Positions 1 through 8,576 of a stretch of 30,053 nucleotides of DNA are shown one piece after another. The translations under genes were made by a program, and so were the position numbers. Positions within the stretch are counted from its first letter, which is position 1; each line of letters begins with the position of its first letter. Source of the stretch: Bacteroidota bacterium. GTDB taxonomy: Bacteria; Bacteroidota; Bacteroidia; Cytophagales; Cyclobacteriaceae. The notes under the pieces were generated by a model. The model was not told the DNA's origin. It was given only the letters and a program-made list of their open reading frames with translations, and did no database searches. The stretch lies in contig JAEZBX010000114.1 of assembly GCA_023412765.1 (NCBI GenBank), forward strand, positions 1 through 30,053. The letters are read 5' to 3'.

Positions 1-914
1 ATCTTGCCTTGATACTGGCAGGTGTTGAACGAGATGATGAAGTGCTTTCTCAAAGTTTGACCTTTATCGCGACATGTAATGCCATCAGTTACCTATCCGC
101 AAGACCGGTTTTCATCGATGTAGACAAAGATACGCTTGGGCTGTCACCCGATAGCTTGAAACAATTTCTTGATAAAAATGCTCGGAAGGGCCAGGATGGA
201 TTCTGCTACAACAAACTCTCAGGAAAACGAATAAAAGCTTGTGTCCCGATGCATACATTCGGCTTACCATGTCGAGTCGATGAAATAACGCAGATATGTG
301 ATCAATGGAATATCATTCTTATTGAGGATGCTGCCGAATCGCTTGGGAGCAAGTATAAAAAAAGGCATACAGGCACATTTGGTAAACTGGGAACATTTAG
401 TTTCAACGGGAACAAAACAGTAACGTGTGGCGGAGGTGGCGCTATCGTTACTGACGACGAAGAGCTTGCTCGTTGTGCGAAACATTTGAGTACACAGGCA
501 AAGGTATCGCATGCATGGGAATTCGTGCATGATGAAGTAGGGTTCAATTACCGGATGCCTAACCTGAATGCAGCGCTCGCATGTGCGCAGTTAGAGCAGC
601 TCGACGCTTTTATAGCGAACAAAAGAGATTTAGCGCAACATTATCGCAGAAATCTCCAACCCCTAAAATTGTCGCTGCTTGAAGAAATTACTGATGCAGA
701 ATCCAACTGCTGGTTAAATGGAGTTTTTTTCGATGACAGGATTCAGCGGGACGAATTTCTTAAATATTCAAATGATCATGGCGTCATGACGAGACCCGTT
801 TGGGAGTTAATGCATCGCCTACCCATGTTTTCTGCAGGGGATAATGCACCTTTGCCTAACAGTGAATGGATAGCAGATCGACTTGTAAATATTCCGAGCA
901 GCGTAAGATTGTAG
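1..914 (+). CDS. legC: LegC-type PLP-dependent aminotransferase (5' end outside window)
   Basis: A sugar-nucleotide aminotransferase of the DegT/DnrJ/EryC1/StrS fold, cut at its 5' end by the window: the reading frame is open from base 3 and the first visible residues (LALILAGVERDDEVL) are internal to the family, so a TTG at 9 is not the start. The PLP-binding lysine is in SFNGNKTVT (Lys codon 414-416), and the cofactor aspartate is in LIEDAAESLGS. The FNGNK form with the following glycine run (CGGGG) is typical of the LegC branch, which aminates C4 of the 4-keto-6-deoxy-HexNAc nucleotide on the way to legionaminic acid. It is followed after 36 bp by the synthase gene legI. Family assignment is strong. 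The exact nucleotide carrier (GDP or UDP) is inferred from the PtmE-like gene downstream, which suggests GDP. Confidence 0.88.
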   Translation, partial: LALILAGVERDDEVLSQSLTFIATCNAISYLSARPVFIDVDKDTLGLSPDSLKQFLDKNARKGQDGFCYNKLSGKRIKACVPMHTFGLPCRVDEITQICDQWNIILIEDAAESLGSKYKKRHTGTFGKLGTFSFNGNKTVTCGGGGAIVTDDEELARCAKHLSTQAKVSHAWEFVHDEVGFNYRMPNLNAALACAQLEQLDAFIANKRDLAQHYRRNLQPLKLSLLEEITDAESNCWLNGVFFDDRIQRDEFLKYSNDHGVMTRPVWELMHRLPMFSAGDNAPLPNSEWIADRLVNIPSSVRL

Positions 915-950
915 ACAAAATTACGCTTAGACTATAAATGCGAAATTGGA

Positions 951-1976
951 ATGAGTGGACATGTGATCATAATTGCTGAAGCTGGTGTGAACCACAATGG
1001 TTCCATTGAGACAGCCCGACGTTTGATAGATGTAGCATGCGATGCGGGTGCGGACTTTGTAAAGTTTCAAACGTTCAAGGCTGAAAAATTAGTCGCCAAA
1101 AACGCAAGAAAAGCTGCTTATCAACAACAGAATATGCAAGATGGTGATGGCACACAGTTCGACATGCTTAGTAAGCTCGAGCTTTCTGAAGATGATCATT
1201 TCAAACTCAGAGATTATGCGAGCTCACGTGGCATCAAATTTTTTTCCACCGCCTTTGACGATGAGGGCCTGGACTTTCTCGATTCACTGGGTTTAACAAT
1301 TTTTAAGATACCTTCAGGCGAAATCACTAACCTGCCGTATCTGAAAAAAGTAGCGAACAAAAAGAAACCGACCATTCTTTCTACAGGGATGGCAACGCTG
1401 GGTGAGATTGAATCGGCACTGAACGTTCTGCTAGAGAATGGCCTTCGGAGAAATCAAATAACGGTGCTGCATTGCAACACAGAGTACCCTACACCATTTT
1501 TGGATGTTAATCTAAAAGCAATGAATACAATCGCACAGGCGTTCAACGTCAAAGTCGGATACTCAGATCATACGTTAGGAATTGAGGTACCCATTGCAGC
1601 AGTAGCCCTGGGGGCGAGGTGTATTGAAAAACATTTTACACTGAGCAGAAGTATGGAGGGTCCTGATCATAAAGCTTCGTTAGAGCCAGATGAATTGAAG
1701 GCCATGGTTGCAGCAGTCAGAAATATTGAAAAAGCGATCAGTGGCTCAGGGCTGAAAGAGCCATCACCTTCTGAAACAAAAAATAAGGAGATCGCTCGAA
1801 AAAGTATTCACTTAAGAAATGATCTCTCAAAAGGTCATATTTTAGAAGCAGCAGATCTCATTATGAAGAGGCCAGGAAATGGCATCAGTCCGATGAACAT
1901 AGACACGGTTCTGGGAAAAAAACTTGCTCAGGATCTTGCCTCTGATACCATGCTTGAATTTAAACATCTCATCTGA
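951..1976 (+). CDS. legI: N,N'-diacetyllegionaminate synthase (NeuB/LegI family)
   Basis: 341 residues, the usual length for NeuB-family synthases, which condense a 6-deoxy di-N-acetyl hexose with phosphoenolpyruvate to a nine-carbon nonulosonic acid. The N-terminal TIM barrel shows IAEAGVNHNGS (residues 8-18), KFQTFK (38-43), IPSGE, HCNTEYPTP and IEKHFTL (near 223) followed by GPDHKASLEPDEL, all family signatures. The C-terminal 60 or so residues (RKSIHLRNDLSKG to the end) form the SAF/antifreeze-like domain that closes the active site. ATG at 951 gives the expected N-terminus. Neighbouring LegC, LegG and LegF homologues favour legionaminic over sialic acid as product. Pseudaminic acid is unlikely, because PseB/PseC/PseG-type genes are not seen here. 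Confidence 0.93.
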   Translation: MSGHVIIIAEAGVNHNGSIETARRLIDVACDAGADFVKFQTFKAEKLVAKNARKAAYQQQNMQDGDGTQFDMLSKLELSEDDHFKLRDYASSRGIKFFSTAFDDEGLDFLDSLGLTIFKIPSGEITNLPYLKKVANKKKPTILSTGMATLGEIESALNVLLENGLRRNQITVLHCNTEYPTPFLDVNLKAMNTIAQAFNVKVGYSDHTLGIEVPIAAVALGARCIEKHFTLSRSMEGPDHKASLEPDELKAMVAAVRNIEKAISGSGLKEPSPSETKNKEIARKSIHLRNDLSKGHILEAADLIMKRPGNGISPMNIDTVLGKKLAQDLASDTMLEFKHLI

Positions 1977-1979
1977 TCT

Positions 1980-3086
1980 ATGAAACGGATTGGAATTCTG
2001 ACAAGTTCGCGCGCTGATTATGGCATCTACTATCCGTTGCTGAAGAAGCTCCAGTCAGATTCCTTTTTTTCACTAGCGATTATTGCTTTTGGAACGCACC
2101 TTTCATCAAAATTCGGTTATACTGTAAACACAATAATTCAGGACGGATTTCCAGTAGCCCACCAGTTAGACACCATGCCATCGGATGATAAACCTGAGGG
2201 CATAAGCAAAGGGATGGGAAAAACTATCACTGCTTTTTCCTCTCTATGGGCTGAAGAGCAGTTTGATGTAGTGCTTTGTCTTGGGGATCGGTATGAGATG
2301 TTTGCCGCCTGTGCCAGTTCCGTACCTTACAACGTAAGGCTGGCGCACCTTCACGGCGGAGAAGAAACTCTTGGCGCTATTGACGATTGTTTTCGGCATT
2401 CCATCACTCACATGGCTTCAATCCACTTCACATCTGCAGAACCTTATCGCAAACGAGTTGTCGCATTGAAAGGATCTGATAAGAATGTGTTCAATACTGG
2501 TTCACTTAGTATTGACAATCTTCACAACCTCGAGCTTCTTACATTGGAACAGTTCAAAAAGGAGTTTAGTATAGATTTATCCATTCCCTCAATACTTGTA
2601 ACATTTCATCCGGAAACGGTATCGTTCGAAAAAAATGAATGGTACGTAAACGAATTGATTGCTGCAATGGAGAAATTAGGCGGATATCAATTTATAATTA
2701 CAATGCCCAACGCCGACACGATGGGCAATTTGATTAGAGGTAAGCTAGAAGAATTTATCAAAAAGTCAGAGAACGCCGTTGGTGTTGAATCGTTTGGTAC
2801 CCTCGGATATTTAAGTTGCATGAAACATTGTAGTCTTATGCTGGGAAATACTTCAAGCGGCTACATTGAGGCATCATACTTTCCTAAGTATGTTGTTGAC
2901 CTCGGAACCAGGCAGCAGGGAAGAATAGTTGCCAAAAATATTCGCAAGTGCGTTATCGAAAAAAATGCAATCGTAAATGCAGTAAATGCATACAAGACTG
3001 TGCAACTGCCTCCAAAAATTAACATCTATGGTAATGGAACATCTTCAGATTATATTATTAAAATCTTAAAGGGAGAGAATGATTGA
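1980..3086 (+). CDS. legG: UDP/GDP-N,N'-diacetylbacillosamine 2-epimerase, hydrolysing (NeuC/LegG family)
   Basis: 368 residues of the UDP-GlcNAc 2-epimerase fold (two Rossmann-like halves). Visible signatures are TSSRADYGIYYPLL (8-21), VLCLGDRYEM, HLHGGEETLGAIDDCFRHS, TFHPETV and GNTSSGYIEA. The SRADYG start and the GGE..G..D..R motif are those of hydrolysing epimerases (NeuC/LegG), which release nucleotide and yield the 2-epimerised sugar used by the synthase. It starts 3 bp after the legI stop and its last 8 bp overlap the next gene, so the genes are almost certainly cotranscribed. Substrate (di-N-acetyl-6-deoxy sugar on GDP or UDP) is inferred from the neighbourhood. Confidence 0.92.
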   Translation: MKRIGILTSSRADYGIYYPLLKKLQSDSFFSLAIIAFGTHLSSKFGYTVNTIIQDGFPVAHQLDTMPSDDKPEGISKGMGKTITAFSSLWAEEQFDVVLCLGDRYEMFAACASSVPYNVRLAHLHGGEETLGAIDDCFRHSITHMASIHFTSAEPYRKRVVALKGSDKNVFNTGSLSIDNLHNLELLTLEQFKKEFSIDLSIPSILVTFHPETVSFEKNEWYVNELIAAMEKLGGYQFIITMPNADTMGNLIRGKLEEFIKKSENAVGVESFGTLGYLSCMKHCSLMLGNTSSGYIEASYFPKYVVDLGTRQQGRIVAKNIRKCVIEKNAIVNAVNAYKTVQLPPKINIYGNGTSSDYIIKILKGEND

Positions 3087-4122
3087 TATTGTTAGCCATA
3101 CCCTTCATCGTAATAGCACGGTTACTGATGCATTCGTGCAGATGGACAAGCTAGGTCAGCATCTTACTTTATTTGTTGTTGATGACGACAACCGCTTGTT
3201 GGGGACATTGACGGATGGAGACATCCGCAGGGGACTGATTAAAAAGTTGGGATTGCAGGACAAGGTCGAGCTATTTATGTTTCGTAATTTTAGCTACGTA
3301 ACAAAAAATAATTTTACTGTTCAGGATGTTGCCCGCATCAAAGAAAAGGGTGTCCTGCTTTTACCCGTTCTTGATGGAGACAGAAAAATAGTTAAGATAG
3401 TTAACCTTAGCACAACTCAGACCATACTTCCACTCGATGTGGTGGTAATGGCTGGTGGAGAGGGCAGACGGCTGAGACCACTTACAGAAAGGACCCCAAA
3501 GCCACTCCTGAAAGTTGGAGATAAACCAATTATTGAACACAATCTTGATCGGTTGATTAGTTTTGGGATTGATGATTATTGGATTTGTGTCAGATATTTT
3601 GGAGAGCAATTGGAAAAATACTTTGGTGATGGCGCATCTAAAAACATATCAATCAATTTCATTTGGGAAGACCAGCCTCTGGGGACAATTGGAGCAATTC
3701 GAAAGATCAATAATTTTAAGCATGAGTACATCCTGGTCACCAATTCCGACTTGCTAACAAACCTTGATTACGAAGGATTTTTTGTAGATTTTATTGCGAA
3801 CGACGCGGATTTGTCCGTTGCAACCATCCCTTATTCGATTAATATTCCTTACGCTGTATTGGATACCGCTAATGGTCATGTTGTAAGCTTTAAGGAAAAA
3901 CCTACATATACTTATTATTCAAATGCAGGTATTTATTTGATGCGGAGGAAAGTTGTGGAGCAAATTCCAGAGGGTTTTTATAACGCGACAGACCTCATGG
4001 AGAAACTCATTCAGCAAGGAAGAAAAGTAATTTCCTACCCAATCATAGGATATTGGCTTGACGTTGGAAATCCGCAAGACTACGCTAAAGCGAACCAGGA
4101 CATAAAACATTTAAGGCTTTGA
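3079..4122 (+). CDS. ptmE: CBS-domain sugar-1-phosphate nucleotidyltransferase (PtmE-like, predicted GlcN-1-P guanylyltransferase)
   Basis: 347 residues in two parts. Residues about 1-115 form a CBS pair (FVVDDDNRLLGTLTDGDIRRG is the clearest strand/turn). Residues about 119-347 are a nucleotidyltransferase with the G-rich loop VVMAGGEGRRLRPLT (122-136), TPKPLL, and TNSDLL as the metal-binding aspartate region. This domain order is that of Campylobacter PtmE, which makes GDP-glucosamine at the entry to the GDP-based legionaminic route. Its presence argues that this pathway uses GDP-linked intermediates. The ATG at 3079 overlaps the legG stop by 8 bp and is preceded by GGGAGAG, an unusually good purine tract for this phylum. 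The 3' end overlaps legF (TTGA). Guanylyl specificity cannot be read from the sequence alone. Confidence 0.85.
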   Translation: MIDIVSHTLHRNSTVTDAFVQMDKLGQHLTLFVVDDDNRLLGTLTDGDIRRGLIKKLGLQDKVELFMFRNFSYVTKNNFTVQDVARIKEKGVLLLPVLDGDRKIVKIVNLSTTQTILPLDVVVMAGGEGRRLRPLTERTPKPLLKVGDKPIIEHNLDRLISFGIDDYWICVRYFGEQLEKYFGDGASKNISINFIWEDQPLGTIGAIRKINNFKHEYILVTNSDLLTNLDYEGFFVDFIANDADLSVATIPYSINIPYAVLDTANGHVVSFKEKPTYTYYSNAGIYLMRRKVVEQIPEGFYNATDLMEKLIQQGRKVISYPIIGYWLDVGNPQDYAKANQDIKHLRL

Positions 4123-4814
4123 GATTCCTTGCACTAATTCCTGCGCGTGGAGGTTCCAAAGGTATTCCGAGAAAAAACATTAAAGCGTTTTTCGGCAGAC
4201 CTTTGATTGCATACTCAATTGATCTCGCCAGAAAATTTTTATCTGATGAAGATATTTGTATTTCGACCGATGACAGCGAGATAATTAAAGTAGCGGAAGC
4301 CTGGCATCTGCGAGTGCCATTTGTGAGGCCTTCTTCTTTAGCAGGGGACGATGCTGGAATGTATGAAGTAATTTTACATGCATTGGATTTTTATTTGGAA
4401 AAGGGGAAGATGTATGACGCAGTAATACTACTGCAACCAACTTCGCCTCTTCGTTCCGAGAATTCGTTAAGAGAGGTAATTACCGAATACCATTCAGAAG
4501 TTGAAATGGTAGTATCCGTAAAGAAGACTTCGGCTAATCCTTATTTCAAACTTTATGAAGAAGACGATGAAGGATTTTTGGTGAAGTCAAAGTCGGGAAA
4601 TTTTACAACGAGACAAGAAGTTCCAGACGTTTGGGAATTGAATGGCGCGTTTTATATTTACAACGTTGCAGCTCTGCGTCGATCCTCACCATCCCAATTC
4701 AAGAAAATTAGAAAGTATGTAATGAATGAGATCGAGTCTATCGATATAGACACGCCGATGGATTGGGCGATTGCTGAATATTTAAAAACAAAACATTTTG
4801 ATGAAAAACAATAG
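4119..4814 (+). CDS. legF: CMP-N,N'-diacetyllegionaminate synthase (acylneuraminate cytidylyltransferase, LegF/NeuA)
   Basis: 231 residues, the normal length for single-domain CMP-nonulosonate synthetases. The nucleotide-binding P-loop-like motif IPARGGSKGIPRKNI is at residues 7-21, ISTDDSEI near 48, and LLQPTSPLR at 104-112. It activates the nonulosonic acid with CTP for glycosyltransferases. The start is a TTG at 4119: the preceding gene ends TGA at 4120-4122, giving a TTGA stop/start overlap that implies translational coupling, and starting here places the conserved FLALIPARGG exactly at the N-terminus. The 3' end overlaps the next gene by 14 bp. Confidence 0.93.
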   Translation: MRFLALIPARGGSKGIPRKNIKAFFGRPLIAYSIDLARKFLSDEDICISTDDSEIIKVAEAWHLRVPFVRPSSLAGDDAGMYEVILHALDFYLEKGKMYDAVILLQPTSPLRSENSLREVITEYHSEVEMVVSVKKTSANPYFKLYEEDDEGFLVKSKSGNFTTRQEVPDVWELNGAFYIYNVAALRRSSPSQFKKIRKYVMNEIESIDIDTPMDWAIAEYLKTKHFDEKQ

Positions 4815-6189
4815 CCCCATCGTATATATTGTACATCACATCGATACGGAGGGACCCTTGCATGAGCCTATACAGGAAGTGTTTAAGCGCATTGAAACTA
4901 TCCTTGGTGTTTCTCTTAATCTTTTTCCCTCTCTGCAGAATCTAAAAAAAATACAGGCTGGCCAGGTTGAAAATCTAAGCAAGTCAATTGCTGATGCCGC
5001 AAGATCCATTGCCGACCCACACCTGCTGGGATTTAAATCGACGTGGTCCGAAGTTGACGAAATGTTGTATCGGATAACAAGTAAAAAATATAGAAACTCA
5101 TTGCGTGATTCTTTTGGAAATGGGTGGATCTACAATTGGCATATTTTAGATCACATTGGATTTGTCACCAACGAACGACGTCGGGATTTGGGATATCTGA
5201 ATATCTTCAATCATTATGAGCAGATACTTAAGGAAACCGATTCAAAAGAGGACGAACTGCATTGGCATTTTCATCCGGTTCCCTTTTTCAGAGAAGCACA
5301 TATTCCAGCTACCAGTTACGAGAACTCGTTTTATGAATTGCATCAGGTTATGTGCAGACGACTGATTGAAAAGCATTGGTTTCCGAGAATTAACCGTGCC
5401 GGATTCCACACTGTGCGACCTGATTCTAATTTCTTTCTTGAACAATGGATTCCATTCGACGCATCCAATCAAAGTATGATCGACGAAAACGAGCAGGTGC
5501 AGAAGGACGCTATCAATGGACGCTTTGGAGATTGGAAGGAAGCTCCGTCGGACTGGTCACTTTACCATCCTGACCTATACGATTGGAGAAAACCTGGAAA
5601 TCTTAAAAGAGTAATTGCCAAATGCCTCAATCTAAAAACTCGGTTTAGAAATATTAGCGAGAATGAGTTAACGACTGCGTTCCGAAAGGCGCAACGCGAG
5701 AATTCCAAAGTATATGTAGGGGTGACTAATCATGATTTCCGTGAAATGTCCGTTGAGATAGAGGCATTCTACAGCTTACTCACTAGTGTAGCAAGAAACT
5801 ATTCGGATGTAAAGTTCCGGTTTAGTGGCGCTCTTCATGCTTTCCGAGATGTTCTTGGGTATTTACCTGATGAGATTGAAAAAAATCGAATAGAAATTAA
5901 AACTCAAATAAATGACGAGGTGCTAACTGTTGAAGTGGTGGCTGGTACACTTTATGGAAGTCAACCCTATCTGGCACTTAAAAGCACTACCGGCACTTAC
6001 TGGCACGACAATTTTGATTTTGGGAAACCTGCAAAAGAATTCTTTTATACTTTCGACAGAAATACCGTTGCCTTAGACGCACTGAGCACCATTGCTGTCG
6101 CTGCAAACGACAAGTATGGTAATACATCAATGGTTGAGATTCAACTTGCAAACGGAAATGTAACAAGCAACAAATCTTACTTGCAGTAG
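4801..6189 (+). CDS. NodB/CE4-like protein of unknown function, last gene of the leg operon
   Basis: 462 residues from ATG 4801 (a TTG at 4798 is also possible). No signal peptide is visible, so it is probably cytoplasmic. The N-terminus reads VYIVHHIDTEGP, with His13, Asp15 and Glu17 resembling motif 1 of the polysaccharide deacetylase (NodB/CE4) fold. Near residue 154 LHWHFHP supplies three histidines at the place of metal motif 2. Later conserved-looking blocks are AGFHTVRPDSNFFLEQW (about 200-216) and VGVTNHDFREM (about 307-317). The last 100 residues are strand-rich and may be a separate beta domain. Overlap with legF by 14 bp implies a role in making or modifying the nonulosonate. Deacylation is a guess; the spacing between motifs 1 and 2 is much longer than in classic NodB enzymes. 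Confidence 0.6.
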   Translation: MKNNSPIVYIVHHIDTEGPLHEPIQEVFKRIETILGVSLNLFPSLQNLKKIQAGQVENLSKSIADAARSIADPHLLGFKSTWSEVDEMLYRITSKKYRNSLRDSFGNGWIYNWHILDHIGFVTNERRRDLGYLNIFNHYEQILKETDSKEDELHWHFHPVPFFREAHIPATSYENSFYELHQVMCRRLIEKHWFPRINRAGFHTVRPDSNFFLEQWIPFDASNQSMIDENEQVQKDAINGRFGDWKEAPSDWSLYHPDLYDWRKPGNLKRVIAKCLNLKTRFRNISENELTTAFRKAQRENSKVYVGVTNHDFREMSVEIEAFYSLLTSVARNYSDVKFRFSGALHAFRDVLGYLPDEIEKNRIEIKTQINDEVLTVEVVAGTLYGSQPYLALKSTTGTYWHDNFDFGKPAKEFFYTFDRNTVALDALSTIAVAANDKYGNTSMVEIQLANGNVTSNKSYLQ

Positions 6190-6198
6190 GATTGCGAA

Positions 6199-7026
6199 TT
6201 ATTTATCCAACACGGTTGGATTATCGACATTGAAACTCTTTCGGAAAAATTCAAGAACATCAGCCCCAAATCCTTCCTGCTGCGCTTTAACCTTCGCTGT
6301 TTCTGAGTACTCGTTCCACCATTCTTTAATGCTTTCATCAGTGGGCTGCGATACTTTTTTAAGTATCGCCACAAATTCATAAAAAACATTTGTTTGAATT
6401 TCCTCGGGACTTGTCAAAGCCTGATTCAATCCGAAGTGACCACGTTTGGAAAAATGAAACTTTTGCTCACAGATGAATCCCAATGCAGGAAGTGCGTTGA
6501 TCATCAATTCAAGATCGATAAACTTATTTGGAAAATTCTTCAATTTTGCATTTCGTTCAGCTATGAATGCCAGCGAATCTGAATTGGGATAGCGAGCGCC
6601 TTTCGCGGTGAAAAGGAATTTACCACCAGTCTTCAGAATCCTGTTCACCTCTCTCAAGCATTCTAATTGATCTACAATATCAAATACACCCCACGCCACA
6701 ATATGATCAAAGAAGTTGGAAGGGAATGCAAGCTTTTCAGCCTGACCAACTATTGCAATAACATATGGTGTTTTGTTTGCCTCATTCACGACCTGCAAAT
6801 CAACATCAACTCCAAACACGTGCTTCGTGTAATTCGCAAACACCGGATAGAGCCTACCATAACTGCATCCCAGATCAAGTAACCGCTGATCGGCTTGAAT
6901 GCCTAACAAATTAACATAATGATTACATACGTCAAGTCCGGGAATAACGGTCCCATCGAGAGATTTGACGACTGCCTTTGTGAAGTACTCATGGTATTCT
7001 AGACCAAATTCAAATTTTTTTTCCAT
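6199..7026 (-). CDS. Class I SAM-dependent methyltransferase
   Basis: 275 residues. The SAM-binding motif I is LLDLGCSYGRLYP (49-61), the acidic end of strand 2 is VFGVDVD (70-76), motif II is FDHIVAWGVFD (106-116) and motif III is LKTGGKFLFTA (131-141). This is a Methyltransf_11/25-type Rossmann methyltransferase. The substrate cannot be deduced; an O- or N-methyl group on a sugar of this locus is plausible from context. It is convergent with the leg operon (9 bp between stops) and divergent from the transferase at 7128, so it is transcribed separately from both polysaccharide blocks. The ATG at 7026 gives a full-length N-terminal cap region. Confidence 0.82.
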   Translation of the reverse strand: MEKKFEFGLEYHEYFTKAVVKSLDGTVIPGLDVCNHYVNLLGIQADQRLLDLGCSYGRLYPVFANYTKHVFGVDVDLQVVNEANKTPYVIAIVGQAEKLAFPSNFFDHIVAWGVFDIVDQLECLREVNRILKTGGKFLFTAKGARYPNSDSLAFIAERNAKLKNFPNKFIDLELMINALPALGFICEQKFHFSKRGHFGLNQALTSPEEIQTNVFYEFVAILKKVSQPTDESIKEWWNEYSETAKVKAQQEGFGADVLEFFRKSFNVDNPTVLDK

Positions 7027-7127
7027 GCGTTGATGATCAGATTCTGCAGTCGATATCTAAGGTTATAACCGCTAAAATATTACTATTTTTAATTCTTAAT
7101 ATGCCGATTCGTTAATGATTTCAAATA

Positions 7128-8576
7128 TTGGAAGGCCACGGTGACTTAATTTTTGCCCGAATTCTTAACAAGCTAGAAGGAGATTCAAAAATCACCGGGA
7201 TCACTCACGATGGTTCGGGGTTAGCGCTATGGCCATTCATCAGGCACCAAACGCTATTTTATTTCACCTTCACAAAACGAAATTTCGCATCTGTTGGCAA
7301 AGGACATACTGCAACTAAATGGGAAGTTATTAGGACTTTAATTTTTGCTTTTTGGAAAAACGCATTATTACTCACACTTAAAAGCAAAGCAATCTGGATC
7401 GTCAACTCCGGAATTACAAACGTTAAAACTGATGACAAAAGATACTTTAACCGACTTGCCGACTACTTTTATCAGTTAAGACCCCACGACACTATTGAGT
7501 TGGAAGAGACTGCATATGGGAAGCACTCCTTGCCCCGGATACATAAAGGGGTCTATTCGCATTTGTCAATAAGAATCCTGGCAAGGGTCCTTTCGCCTTT
7601 CTTAAAAAGATTTGAAAGGGAATCCATAAATGAGAAGGCTGATCATCTTTTTGCGACCTTACTTGAAACACTATCCGATGAAGATTACGATCCTGAATTT
7701 TTTAATAATCTTAAGAAGGAACTTCAATTGAAACTTCCGACAATATTAGCGGAATTCACAATCTATAAATTCTTGTTAAAGTATGGGAGACCAAAGTTAT
7801 TGTTGGTGGAAGACGCCTCATATGGATCGAAGTCTCACTTAATTAAAGCAGCGAAAGATCTGGCAATTCCCGTAGCAGAGTATCAACATGGCCTGATCAA
7901 CCATCAACATATTGCTTACAATTTTGGACCGTCAGTTGAAAAGTCGGCCTATCGGAATTTCTTACCTGATTTTTTTCTCACGTTTGGCCGAATTTGGGGC
8001 GACATGATTCAATTGCCCGTTAAGAAAATACACATTGGCAATCCTCACTTGTCGGAGTCGGCTGAAAAATCCAAAAAAATAAAAAAGGAGAAAATCATCC
8101 TCGTTTTAGGTACAGGAACGAACTCAGAAGAAATGATTAACCTCGTCTTGCTTTTAGACAAAAAACATAGATCAAAGGGTTATCAGGTAATCTTCAGGCC
8201 TCATCCACTCGAATGGGCAACTGTTGCTTCAGTGTACAATCGTGTTCTCGACCAAAAGATTTCAATTGATACAACTTCTAATGTTTATCACTCTTTTCAA
8301 AGGGCCGAAATCGTGGTGTCAGAGTTATCCACTGCCTTGTATGAAGCAAAAGCGTTCGTTAACCATGTGTATTTAATTCGAAATGATTTTTCTGAAAGTT
8401 TTGGTGACGAATCGATGAATATCTTTCCGACTTTAAATGAAAATGCCGACCTGGAGCTGGGCGGTAGTGATAATCCAGAGCAATCGAATCAACAGCTTTG
8501 GGAGCGGAACTGGAAAGAAAACTATGAAGAATTTATTCGTGCGGCTATAAATAGTAATGCAAAAAGCACTCTTTAA
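7128..8576 (+). CDS. GT-B-like glycosyltransferase (capsule/polysialyltransferase-like), candidate nonulosonate transferase
   Basis: About 482 residues. I do not recognise a named homologue. The C-terminal half looks like a GT-B transferase of the capsule type: LLLVEDASYGS (225-234), EYQHGL (251-256), LPDFFLTFG (279-287), FRPHP (356-360) and VSELSTALYEA (397-407). An acidic pair followed about 130 residues later by an HP motif and then a Ser/Thr-rich motif is the arrangement known in bacterial sialyl- and polysialyltransferases (GT38/GT52/GT80), although here the acidic motif is EDA, not EDG. With CMP-nonulosonate genes just upstream, transfer of the legionaminic acid is a reasonable inference. 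The start is awkward: an in-frame TGA lies at 7116-7118, leaving TTG 7128 (or a non-standard ATT/ATA) as the earliest start. The 3' end overlaps wzx by 20 bp. Confidence 0.68.
   Translation: MEGHGDLIFARILNKLEGDSKITGITHDGSGLALWPFIRHQTLFYFTFTKRNFASVGKGHTATKWEVIRTLIFAFWKNALLLTLKSKAIWIVNSGITNVKTDDKRYFNRLADYFYQLRPHDTIELEETAYGKHSLPRIHKGVYSHLSIRILARVLSPFLKRFERESINEKADHLFATLLETLSDEDYDPEFFNNLKKELQLKLPTILAEFTIYKFLLKYGRPKLLLVEDASYGSKSHLIKAAKDLAIPVAEYQHGLINHQHIAYNFGPSVEKSAYRNFLPDFFLTFGRIWGDMIQLPVKKIHIGNPHLSESAEKSKKIKKEKIILVLGTGTNSEEMINLVLLLDKKHRSKGYQVIFRPHPLEWATVASVYNRVLDQKISIDTTSNVYHSFQRAEIVVSELSTALYEAKAFVNHVYLIRNDFSESFGDESMNIFPTLNENADLELGGSDNPEQSNQQLWERNWKENYEEFIRAAINSNAKSTL

Noticed and set aside
9..11. 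TTG at base 9 as the start of the aminotransferase
   Set aside because: The frame is open to the left edge and the sequence before and after it is internal to the family; about 50-60 N-terminal residues are missing.
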